Below, one piece after another: positions 54,367 to 61,927 of a stretch of DNA of 64,000 nt. The DNA is taken from positions 5,912,001 through 5,976,000 of the forward strand of contig NZ_JAPNJW010000001.1 of the NCBI RefSeq assembly GCF_026626745.1, given 5' to 3'. The translations under genes and the position numbers were made by a program. Source of the DNA: Nannocystis sp. RBIL2 (GTDB lineage: Bacteria > Myxococcota_A > Polyangia > Nannocystales > Nannocystaceae). Each line of letters starts with the position of its first letter. The stretch's first letter is position 1. Below the pieces are notes generated by a model that was given only the letters and a program-made list of their open reading frames with translations, was not told where the DNA came from and did no database searches.

Positions 54367-55263
54367 GTGCGGCGCGGCAAAGGGATCGGAGCTCCGGCGC
54401 GGCGCGCTGCGGCGGCGTTGCTGCTGGTCGCCGGCTGCGCGCGGCTCGGGGGCCGCGAACCAGTGCGCGGGGAGGTCGATCCGCAAGTGACGGCCGCCGT
54501 GGCCGCCCGCGTGCCCGAGCCCTGCCGCGCTGCGGTGGCGGCGGCCATGACCGCCGGGGAACAGCTCGCCGGGCAGTGCGCCACGACGCAGAGTCGGGCG
54601 GCCCAGGAGGTCCTCGCGGCCACCCGTCAGCGGTCGTTCGGGATCGTCGATCGCACGACGGTGCGCCTGGCGAGCATGGGCCTGGTGCTGTCCCAGGCCC
54701 ATCTCTGTCGCCGCTGGCCGCTGCGCGCACCGGGCCAAGCCTCGCTCGACGTCGGCGCGGCCCGGCTCGCCGGCTGCAACGTGCGCCGCTACGTCGGCCC
54801 GCTCGCGGTGTCGGTGCGCGCGAGCGACGGGACGAGCTTGCCGGTGATGACGGTCCGCTCCGACCAGGACGGGCAGGCCGAGGTGTCGTTCGCAGAGGTG
54901 GATGCGCTGCTCCGCGCGCGCGGCCGCGGGGGGCTCGGATCGTTCACGACGCTGCTGGTCGGGCGCGACGGCTGGGCGGCGCACGTCGACCTGCCGGAGC
55001 TGCGGGCGCAGCTGGCCGAGTGGCACGCGACATGGGTCGGGCGCGGCCGCGGGTCGCCAGCGCTGTTCGCCGAGCTCCACCCCGACGACGAGGCGGCCGC
55101 CAGGATGCGCACGCGGGCGCTCGAGGCGTCGCTGAAGCGCCAGGCCGAGGACGCGGCGGCGGTCGACCGCGGCGAGCTGTCGGCGCGGCGCTTCCTCGAG
55201 CGGCACGCGTGGTCGCCGTATCGTTCGCTCGTCGAGCAGAAGGACGGACGCTCTTCACCGTGA
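54367..55263 (+). CDS. Lipoprotein
   Basis: A 298-aa lipoprotein starting with GTG 54367 (signal ending LLVAGC, Cys24). The mature part has helical segments (VPEPCRAAVAAAMTAGEQLAGQ) and a beta-sandwich-like middle (GPLAVSVRASDGTSLPVMTVRSDQDG). Unknown function. Its TGA overlaps the next start as GTGA. Confidence 0.75.
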   Translation: MRRGKGIGAPARRAAAALLLVAGCARLGGREPVRGEVDPQVTAAVAARVPEPCRAAVAAAMTAGEQLAGQCATTQSRAAQEVLAATRQRSFGIVDRTTVRLASMGLVLSQAHLCRRWPLRAPGQASLDVGAARLAGCNVRRYVGPLAVSVRASDGTSLPVMTVRSDQDGQAEVSFAEVDALLRARGRGGLGSFTTLLVGRDGWAAHVDLPELRAQLAEWHATWVGRGRGSPALFAELHPDDEAAARMRTRALEASLKRQAEDAAAVDRGELSARRFLERHAWSPYRSLVEQKDGRSSP

Positions 55264-55790
55264 CGAGGACGCTGCAGCGCCTGCGCGTCCACCTGCGGAT
55301 CGTCGACGGCGACGTCGCGCCGGTGGTCGCCCGCTACCGCGAGCACATCCAGTGCCGGCCGGGCTGCGGCGAGTGCTGCCGCCAGAGCTTCAAGGTGTCG
55401 GAGTTAGAGGGCGCGCTGCTGCGCGAGGGGCTGGCGGCGGCCGACGCGACGACCCGCGCCGAGATCGTGGCCCGCGCCCGCAACTACGCGCCCGGCGCGG
55501 CCTGCCCGGCTCTCGGGAGCGGCGAGACCTGCCTGCTCTATGCGCACCGGCCCCGGATCTGCCGCAAGTACGGGATCCCGCTGTGGCACCCCGAGCGTCC
55601 GCACGAGCTGAAGACCTGCCGCCTCAACTTCCGCGGAGTCGCCGACCTCGACGCCGACCTGATCGTGGAGCCGCAGGCGGGCTGGGCCGCCGACTGGATC
55701 GCGCTGCGCGAGGAGCTGGCGCTCGGACCGCAGGACAACCGCACGATCGCCGCCTGGCTGGCCGGCGATTCGGACATGTCCGAAGGATAA
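55260..55790 (+). CDS. YkgJ-family cysteine cluster protein
   Basis: A 176-aa protein of the UPF0153/YkgJ family, with CRPGCGECCRQSF near residue 30 and later Cys in GSGETCLLYAHRPRICRKYGIP and KTCRLNF that together bind a metal or Fe-S cluster. GTG 55260 overlaps the upstream stop by 4 bp. The last residues (SDMSEG) are encoded by the first unit of an eight-unit 14-bp repeat array. Role unknown. Confidence 0.88.
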   Translation: MTRTLQRLRVHLRIVDGDVAPVVARYREHIQCRPGCGECCRQSFKVSELEGALLREGLAAADATTRAEIVARARNYAPGAACPALGSGETCLLYAHRPRICRKYGIPLWHPERPHELKTCRLNFRGVADLDADLIVEPQAGWAADWIALREELALGPQDNRTIAAWLAGDSDMSEG

Positions 55791-55884
55791 TGCACGAAAG
55801 GGCATGTCCGAATGGACATGCCCTTCACGCCCTGGCTTCGAGGGCATGTCTTTTAAAACATGCCCGAATGGTCAATGCGCGGGA
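55773..55884. repeat. 14-bp repeat array, 8 units
   Basis: Units begin at 55773, 55787, 55801, 55815, 55829, 55843, 55857 and 55871. Five match GRCATGYCC closely. The stop codons of both convergent flanking genes lie inside the array (TAA at 55788, minus-strand TGA at 55872-55874), leaving no space for a separate terminator. Confidence 0.85.
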
Positions 55885-56831
55885 GCCGGAGCGGGGGCCT
55901 TCGCCGGGGCCGGGGTGGCGGGGGCCTTCGCCGGGGCCGGGGCCGTGCTCGCGGGCGACGGGGTGCCGGACGGGCCGGAGGCAGCGCCGCCGGTCGGTGC
56001 GGGCGTGCCGGCGGGCGGCGTCGCGAGGGAGCCGGCCGGGTTCGGCGGGTTGACCGTGCCCGGGGGCGGGCGGCGCTCGATCTGCAGCGGCACAGTCTCG
56101 CCGCCGGAGCTCATGAACGGGCCGACCGGGCCGGTGCCGCGCTTGACCTGCGGCGTCATCGGCGGCGGCTGCGGCTGCGGCTGCGGCTCCCTGCGGGCGG
56201 ACAGGATCCCGGGCGCGCGCGTCGGCAGCAGGCCGATGTAGTCGATCTTGGCGCCGCCGTTCTCGTAGACGAACTTGAACGCGAGGACGTCGAGGCCATC
56301 TCTGCTGAGGTAGGCGCACCACATCGGCTCGGCGCCGTTGCGGACGTAGATCTGGGCCGCGGGCGGGACCACCGGCGGGCAGAAGAACGCCTCCTTGCGG
56401 GCGAAGCGGCTGGCGGCGTCGCGGAAGACGTCGAAGAACTCGCGGCCGCCGTCGGCGAAGATCGGGCGGGCGTCGTACTCGCGGCGGTCGGGGATGCCCC
56501 AGCGCGCGTGCCGGGTGAACACGGCCGGCAGGCCAGCGAGGTCGTCCTTGGCGGCGAGGGTCAGGAGCGCGACGGCGATCCGCTTGGCCTGGAAGGGCAG
56601 CTGCCAGGTCGCGATCTCGGCGGCGGACGCGACCTCGCGGGCCTCGTACTCGTGCAGCAGGCTCTCGGGGGCCCCCTCGGCGCTACCGGCCGGCAACGGC
56701 CGCGCGGCGGCGGGTGCTGGTGCGGGAGGGCTCTCCTTCGGCACCTTGCCGGCGTGGTGCGGCGTGGTGCAGGCGACCACGAGGCCGGCCAGGACGACGG
56801 TACCGAAGCAATTCAGAGGAGCGCGAAGCAT
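55872..56831 (-). CDS. Lipoprotein with Pro-rich C-terminus
   Basis: A 319-aa lipoprotein (signal ending LVVAC, Cys21). The folded part (about 60-210) is alpha/beta with EFFDVFRDAASRFARKEAFFCPPVVPPAAQ and MWCAYLSRDGLDVLAFKFVY. A long Pro/Ala/Thr tail follows to the end, probably disordered. Unknown family. Confidence 0.72.
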   Translation of the reverse strand: MLRAPLNCFGTVVLAGLVVACTTPHHAGKVPKESPPAPAPAAARPLPAGSAEGAPESLLHEYEAREVASAAEIATWQLPFQAKRIAVALLTLAAKDDLAGLPAVFTRHARWGIPDRREYDARPIFADGGREFFDVFRDAASRFARKEAFFCPPVVPPAAQIYVRNGAEPMWCAYLSRDGLDVLAFKFVYENGGAKIDYIGLLPTRAPGILSARREPQPQPQPPPMTPQVKRGTGPVGPFMSSGGETVPLQIERRPPPGTVNPPNPAGSLATPPAGTPAPTGGAASGPSGTPSPASTAPAPAKAPATPAPAKAPAPAPAH

Positions 56832-56975
56832 GCCGCACTCTTTAGACCGCCGCGTGCCGATGAGCAAGCGCACAGGACGCCCCTGGGGCCGGTTCATGAC
56901 GCGTTTGCGGACGAGCGGGTTGTGAGGCCGCGAACGCACCGGTTAGGATGCGCTGCGCGGTACACCCCCGACCGC

Positions 56976-57689
56976 GTGAAGGCCGCGAGCGTGCGACGAA
57001 CAGGCAATGGCGTCCCGAGGGGCGCGAGTCGCTGCGGGCTGCAGGGCGCTGCAGCGGCGCTGGCGTGCCTGGCTTGCAACCTCGAGGTGCCTCGCGTCGA
57101 GCGCGGCGGCGCGGCGGAGGACGACGGGATCGAGCGCGCGGAGCGACCCGGGCCCACGCCGACGCCGGCTGCGGCGCGCGAGATCCGTCTGCCCGCGGCG
57201 CACGTGCCGACCGCCGACGAAGAGCCCGAGCTCGACGACCCGCGTGCTACCGGTCCGCGCACCGTGCCGCCGGGCACGCCTCCGGCGATCGCCCGCGTGT
57301 TCGAGCGCCTGCCGGTGGGGATCCACGACGAGCCGCCGGTGGGTGCGATCGGAGCCTCGGGGATCCACGTCGACAAGATCTGGGTCGGGCAGGCCTACGA
57401 GCGCGAGGGCTGCACCGGCGAGTCGGACAAGTTCTCGCTGACCCGGCACGGGGCCGTCAACGTGTGCTTCCGGGTGGTCCACAGCCGCGTCGAGGAGAAG
57501 GTCGACGTGCTGTGGGAGAAGGACGGCGAGCTGTTTCGTCGGCGGGCGATGCAGATCCCCGAGCTGCACGCGTACCGCACCCGGGCCTATCTGGTGCTGC
57601 GGCGCGAGTACATCGGCAGCTGGAAGGCGCGCGTGGTCTCGGTCGACGGCATCGAGCTGGCGGCCGCGTCCTTCGTCGTGGTGGAGTGA
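56976..57689 (+). CDS. DUF2914 lipoprotein
   Basis: A 237-aa lipoprotein. The start GTG 56976 gives a signal ending LACLAC (Cys34). A Pro/Glu-rich spacer runs to about residue 110. The C-terminal domain (about 125-237: IWVGQAYEREGCTGESDKFSL, NVCFRVVHSRVEEKVDVLWEK, GSWKARVVSVDGIELAAASF) resembles DUF2914, which is beta-rich and of unknown role. It is three bases from the next gene, so co-transcribed. Confidence 0.8.
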   Translation: MKAASVRRTGNGVPRGASRCGLQGAAAALACLACNLEVPRVERGGAAEDDGIERAERPGPTPTPAAAREIRLPAAHVPTADEEPELDDPRATGPRTVPPGTPPAIARVFERLPVGIHDEPPVGAIGASGIHVDKIWVGQAYEREGCTGESDKFSLTRHGAVNVCFRVVHSRVEEKVDVLWEKDGELFRRRAMQIPELHAYRTRAYLVLRREYIGSWKARVVSVDGIELAAASFVVVE

Positions 57690-57692
57690 GTC

Positions 57693-58772
57693 ATGCGTGG
57701 CGTGGTCGTCGGACTGTTGGCGAGCTGGTTGTGGGTGACGGGGGCGCGGGCGCAGGAGCCCGAGCCGGTGGCCGCTGCGCCCGAGGTCGAGCCGCCGCCG
57801 ACGTGGCGCTTCAAGCAGAAGGAGCGCCCGGTCAAGGTGGTGGTGCTGGCCGGGTCGATCGGCGCCTGGCCCAAGCAGCCGTACGCCGAGCGCCTGGCCG
57901 AGATGTGCCGCAACGTCGAGGTCCGCAACCTGTCGAAGGTCGGCTTCGGCGCGCTGCAGCTCAAGCAGCGGTTCAAGCAGCAGTTCCTCGAGAACCCGTA
58001 CGTCAACTTGCGCGACCCGGAGCTCGAGTACTGGCTGGTGTTCCAGGGCGGGCTCAACAGCGTCGGCACGCCCGAGCGGACCAATCACGACATCCGCGAG
58101 CTGTTCACTCTGGCCCATGCTCGCGGGCTCAAGGTCGTCGCGTTCAGCCTCACGCCGTGGGGCGACGACACCGACCCCAAGCGCTGGGCCGGGGCGGCCG
58201 GGCTGCGTTACCTGCGAGCGACGCGGACGGTGGTCGATTTCGTGCTCGGGGCGCTGGCGCCCCAGCAGGCGCTCGGCGACTACGCCCGCAAGCGAGCCGC
58301 CGGCGCCGACGCGCCGTGGCAACCCGAGGAGCTGCCGGAGGTCGCGGTCGACCTCTACCGCTCGTCCTTGCGCGCCACCACGGCGCCGCTGCGCGACCTC
58401 GAGGCGATGCGCACCGCGCTGACGAAGGACGGGCTGTGGAAGCGGCAGCACGCCGAGCTCGACGAGACGGCGCGCGCTGCGGCGCTCGAGGCCGACGCTG
58501 CCGAGGCCGCCGAGGTGCCGCGCTGGTTCTTGCGCACCGAGCTGCGGAGCTTCGACCATATCCACCCGAACGCCGAGGGCCACCGGCTCATCGCCGAGAC
58601 CGCTTGCCCGCGCCTGCCCGCCAGCTGGGGCTGCACCTGTCCGAACGCGCCCGTGGCCGCGGAGAGCCCCGCAGAGGCGCCTGCGTCGCAACCGCCGCGG
58701 CTGCCGATGACGACTCTGCTACTTTTGTACCCGCACTGGCTCCGGGTACTGCTCGGGGCGCCTCTCCTGTGA
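57693..58772 (+). CDS. SGNH/GDSL-hydrolase-like secreted protein
   Basis: A 359-aa exported protein (signal about 1-20). Block I reads VVVLAGSIGAW with the nucleophile Ser, an oxyanion-like QGGLNSV block follows, and FDHIHPNAEGHRL supplies the Asp-x-x-His. It lies in a compact operon after the DUF2914 gene and before a small membrane protein. It may act on acetylated glycans, but the substrate is not known. Confidence 0.75.
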   Translation: MRGVVVGLLASWLWVTGARAQEPEPVAAAPEVEPPPTWRFKQKERPVKVVVLAGSIGAWPKQPYAERLAEMCRNVEVRNLSKVGFGALQLKQRFKQQFLENPYVNLRDPELEYWLVFQGGLNSVGTPERTNHDIRELFTLAHARGLKVVAFSLTPWGDDTDPKRWAGAAGLRYLRATRTVVDFVLGALAPQQALGDYARKRAAGADAPWQPEELPEVAVDLYRSSLRATTAPLRDLEAMRTALTKDGLWKRQHAELDETARAAALEADAAEAAEVPRWFLRTELRSFDHIHPNAEGHRLIAETACPRLPASWGCTCPNAPVAAESPAEAPASQPPRLPMTTLLLLYPHWLRVLLGAPLL

Positions 58773-58782
58773 GCCACACGCC

Positions 58783-59013
58783 ATGACCGAGCTGCTCAAC
58801 ACCATCTTCACCATCCTCGTCCTCATCGCGGGGATCATCGCGGGGTTGTGGTTCGGCGCCAAGCTGGCGGAGAGCACCCGCGACGAGCACGGCCGTACGC
58901 GCAAGAGCCTCACCTCGGCGCTGCGCGAGACCACGACCAGCGCCGCGCTGAAGCTGTGGCGCTGGCGCCGCGCCCGGGCCCGCGAGGCGGCGCGCGAGGG
59001 CAAGAAAGAGTAG
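58783..59013 (+). CDS. Small single-pass membrane protein
   Basis: A 76-aa protein with one N-terminal helix (IFTILVLIAGIIAGLWFGA) and a basic cytosolic tail (LWRWRRARAREAAREGKKE). It is 10 bp after the SGNH gene, so probably in the same operon. Unknown function. Confidence 0.7.
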   Translation: MTELLNTIFTILVLIAGIIAGLWFGAKLAESTRDEHGRTRKSLTSALRETTTSAALKLWRWRRARAREAAREGKKE

Positions 59014-59014
59014 C

Positions 59015-59070
59015 AGGCTGCCCGCGAGGACATGCCCCAAGGAGCATGTCCGTTCGCGCAGGTGCCGAGG
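59015..59070. repeat. 14-bp repeat array, 4 units
   Basis: Units begin at 59015 (AGGCTGCCC), 59029 (GACATGCCC), 59043 (AGCATGTCC) and 59057 (CGCAGGTGC). Confidence 0.7.
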
Positions 59071-59202
59071 ATGCGCACCTCCGGGCCGTCGGGCCCCCGC
59101 GCGACCGGCAGGTGCGCGGCGCCGCCTGCGAGGGGCCGCCCGAGGCTGGACCGCAGCGCTCGTCGGCTGGCGGCGAGTGACCCTCCACCGGAGCGACGCG
59201 CA

Positions 59203-59245
59203 GGCATGATTTTAAGAGCATGCCCGATAGAACATGTCCTGAGCG
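59203..59245. repeat. 14-bp repeat array, 3 units
   Basis: Units begin at 59203 (GGCATGATT), 59217 (AGCATGCCC) and 59231 (AACATGTCC). The array ends at the stop codon of the minus-strand HTTM gene. Confidence 0.75.
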
Positions 59246-61864
59246 CTAGGTCTTTTCGGCCATGGCGCGGCGCTTGTTGTCGCGGTCGAGCTGGCGCCAG
59301 CGCAGGCCGGCGGCGCCGACCACGACGACGCTGACGAGCACGATCCACGGGATCTGCGGCGACTTCGGCTTCTTCTTGTTCCACGCGCTCAGGTGGTTCT
59401 TCACCCACGGGCGGAACTCGCCCGGGGCCAGCAGCGGCAGGCCGTGGCGGGCGCGGATGGTGTTGGGCAGCTGCGCGTTGATGTCGGTGCACTCGCCGGT
59501 GTAGACCAGCTTGCGGAAGCGATTGGCCGCGAGCCGCTCCTCGGGCTTGTAGGGGCCGCTCTTGGCGACCTCTTCGGGCGTGGGGATCGTGTACGAGAGC
59601 TTGTAGAGCTCGACCTTCTTGGGCGCCTGGCCGCCGTGCTTGAGGGCCCAGTCGCGGCAGACCCACCGCGCGTGCCACTTCTGGTACCACTCGCCCTTGC
59701 CGCCCTCGCCGCCGATGATCCGGCGGTTGATCTTGCGCTGGCGGGTGTAGCCGAGCCACGGGATCGGCTTGTTGGCCGGGTGATAGACGTCGGTGTTGAG
59801 GTCGAAGCCGTTGCCCTCGTGGTCGGTGACCATGACCTGCATGAAGATGTTGCTGCGCGGCGGGTTGGGCGCGAACATCTTCCAGCCCTGCGCGGTCTGG
59901 CTGGTGCGGATCCACCACTTGAACGGGTCCTGCGCGCGCACCCGCCAGCCGTCCTTGCCCTCGCCGCCGAGGCTGTCCTTCTCGGGCAGCAGCCAGATCG
60001 CCACGCCCGTGCAGTGGTAGACGACGAACGTGCCGGCGAGGAAGCGGCCCATCGAGCCGTAGGCCCACGGGCGCCGCGCGCGGCCGGAGTGCGGGTCGAT
60101 GGCGGGCAGCTGCTGGGCGCCGCGCCGCTGGGCGACGCCGAAGCCGACCACCGCCAGGCCGGCGAAGATAACCGCGCCGGTGGCCGCCCACGGGACGCCG
60201 AGGTCGGTCTCTGCGGCGACGTAGACGCCGCCGACGGCGACCGCCAGCGCGCCCCACAGCGCCCACGCGGGCAGGGCCGCGGCGTCGCGGTGGAGGTGCG
60301 GCAAGCTCGGGTCCTCGGCCGGGAGCGGGGCGTCGCCGCGGGTGATGTCCTTCGGGACAGGTAGCCCGACGCGACCGAGGCGCTCGCCGATCGCCCGCAG
60401 CAGGAAGGCGACCTCGCTGCCGTTGAGGAACGCGATGTAGGTCGCCATCGTCGCCGGCGTGAACCAGCCGATGTTCATCATCACGATCAGGTGGGCGTGG
60501 AAGACGAGGCCGAGGCCGAGCCACAGCCGGCGGCCGAGGAACCAGGTGCAGAACCAGTCGAGGTCGAGGGTGAGGCGACGGCCGCGGAGCGTGACGGTGG
60601 GCGGACGCCGACCGAGCCAATAGAAGAGGCCGCCGACGACCGCCATGCCGGCCAGCCAGACCACCGGGAACCACCGCTGCCAGGTCGCCAGGCCAGCCAT
60701 GCCGGCGCGCGGCTGCGCGGGGATGTGGAACGGCAGGGTGATGTAGACGACGACCAGGCCGACGAGGCCGAGGCCGAGCCAGCAGGCGCGCACGGCCCAG
60801 CGCTGCCACTCGGGCAGCGGCGGCAGCTGCTCGCGGCGGACGAAGCGGACCACCAGGCCGAGCACGACCAGCGGGAAGAACGCCTCCCAGTAGTGGGTGA
60901 TGATCGTGTTGATGCGGAACAGGTTGGTGCCGAAGACGGCCGACAGCTGCTGCGGCTCGAAGCGGTAGAAGTGGTCGAGGTTGAGCGCGTAGTAGAAGGC
61001 GTCGCCCTTGGCCCAGATGTCGCCGTTCTTGACGGTGCCGGTCGAGCAGTAGAGCGCCGCGAGCTGGAGGATCATGATCATCCGCGGCCACGCGGGGATC
61101 AGCCGGTAGACCGCCTCGAGGCCCTGCGGGTGCTCGGGGCTGGGAGCGACGCCGGCGCCGGCGCCCGGGCCGTCGCGCTCGCTGAGGCGGCCCTGCTTGC
61201 GCAGACGACGGCAGCGCAGCCAGTTGTCGACGCTGTAGGCGGCGCCGCACCGCGACATGCACAGGTACAGGAGGAAGCAGCGGTAGACGTTCTCGGTGCC
61301 CTCCCAGAACACCTGGTTGCGCAGGATGATGCTGTGGAACAGCAGCAGGGTGACCCACTTGGTGATGTTCGTCTTGAAGCCGACGATCATGCACACGCAA
61401 GCGACCTCGAACGCGCCGAGGACCAACCAGAAGGCCGACGGCGAGTCCCAGAAGAACAGCGGCGAGTACTTCGGCCCCTTGAGCCACTCGACGACGCCGC
61501 CCCAGTCGAAGAAGCCGTACGGCTCGGGGTCGATGCCGTCGCCGAAGCCGACGAACTGCTCCTTGGCGAACACCTCGCGCGCGACGTCGGTGAGGAACAG
61601 CCCCTCGTCGGTGAAGAGGTAGATGAAGAGGTCGGACAGGCCGTTGATGTTGAACAGGGTGACGAGGCCGAAGACGATGCGGAACAGGGCCATCGTCCGC
61701 GGGTCCTCGGCGCGCAGGAACAGCCGGCGGAACGCCTCGCGGTGGAAGATGCAGGCGCTCACGAAGAAGACGAAGCCGAGCAGCATCCACCAACCGACGG
61801 TCGGTGAGAGCGCGAGCGCTTCGGCGTTGGGGATCCGTTCGTCCGCGAGGAGGCCCAGCAGCAT
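59246..61864 (-). CDS. HTTM-domain membrane protein
   Basis: An 872-aa polytopic protein with the HTTM fold (related to vitamin K-dependent gamma-carboxylase membrane domain): FRIVFGLVTLFNINGLSDLF, LFHSIILRNQVFWEGTENVY, YCSTGTVKNGDIW, FEAFFPLVVLGLV-like segments and IRTSQTAQGWKMFAPNPP. The C-terminal 250 residues form a soluble domain with a last helix (IPWIVLVSVVVVGAAGL). The activity is unknown. ATG 61864 (or GTG 61870). A paralogue lies directly upstream on the same strand, separated by a terminator. Confidence 0.85.
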   Translation of the reverse strand: MLLGLLADERIPNAEALALSPTVGWWMLLGFVFFVSACIFHREAFRRLFLRAEDPRTMALFRIVFGLVTLFNINGLSDLFIYLFTDEGLFLTDVAREVFAKEQFVGFGDGIDPEPYGFFDWGGVVEWLKGPKYSPLFFWDSPSAFWLVLGAFEVACVCMIVGFKTNITKWVTLLLFHSIILRNQVFWEGTENVYRCFLLYLCMSRCGAAYSVDNWLRCRRLRKQGRLSERDGPGAGAGVAPSPEHPQGLEAVYRLIPAWPRMIMILQLAALYCSTGTVKNGDIWAKGDAFYYALNLDHFYRFEPQQLSAVFGTNLFRINTIITHYWEAFFPLVVLGLVVRFVRREQLPPLPEWQRWAVRACWLGLGLVGLVVVYITLPFHIPAQPRAGMAGLATWQRWFPVVWLAGMAVVGGLFYWLGRRPPTVTLRGRRLTLDLDWFCTWFLGRRLWLGLGLVFHAHLIVMMNIGWFTPATMATYIAFLNGSEVAFLLRAIGERLGRVGLPVPKDITRGDAPLPAEDPSLPHLHRDAAALPAWALWGALAVAVGGVYVAAETDLGVPWAATGAVIFAGLAVVGFGVAQRRGAQQLPAIDPHSGRARRPWAYGSMGRFLAGTFVVYHCTGVAIWLLPEKDSLGGEGKDGWRVRAQDPFKWWIRTSQTAQGWKMFAPNPPRSNIFMQVMVTDHEGNGFDLNTDVYHPANKPIPWLGYTRQRKINRRIIGGEGGKGEWYQKWHARWVCRDWALKHGGQAPKKVELYKLSYTIPTPEEVAKSGPYKPEERLAANRFRKLVYTGECTDINAQLPNTIRARHGLPLLAPGEFRPWVKNHLSAWNKKKPKSPQIPWIVLVSVVVVGAAGLRWRQLDRDNKRRAMAEKT

Positions 61865-61873
61865 GCGCACGGA

Positions 61874-61906
61874 TTAAAACAAAAGGCCCGGCAGTGCGCC
61901 GGGCCT
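61874..61906 (-). terminator. Intrinsic terminator between the HTTM genes
   Basis: On the minus strand AGGCCCGGC and GCCGGGCCT pair as a 9-bp stem with a 5-nt loop and run into TTTTGTTTTAAT. It ends the transcript of the gene at 61928 and lies 10 bp before the next HTTM start. Confidence 0.85.
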
Positions 61907-61927
61907 CCCGCTGTGAGGTGCCGTGTC

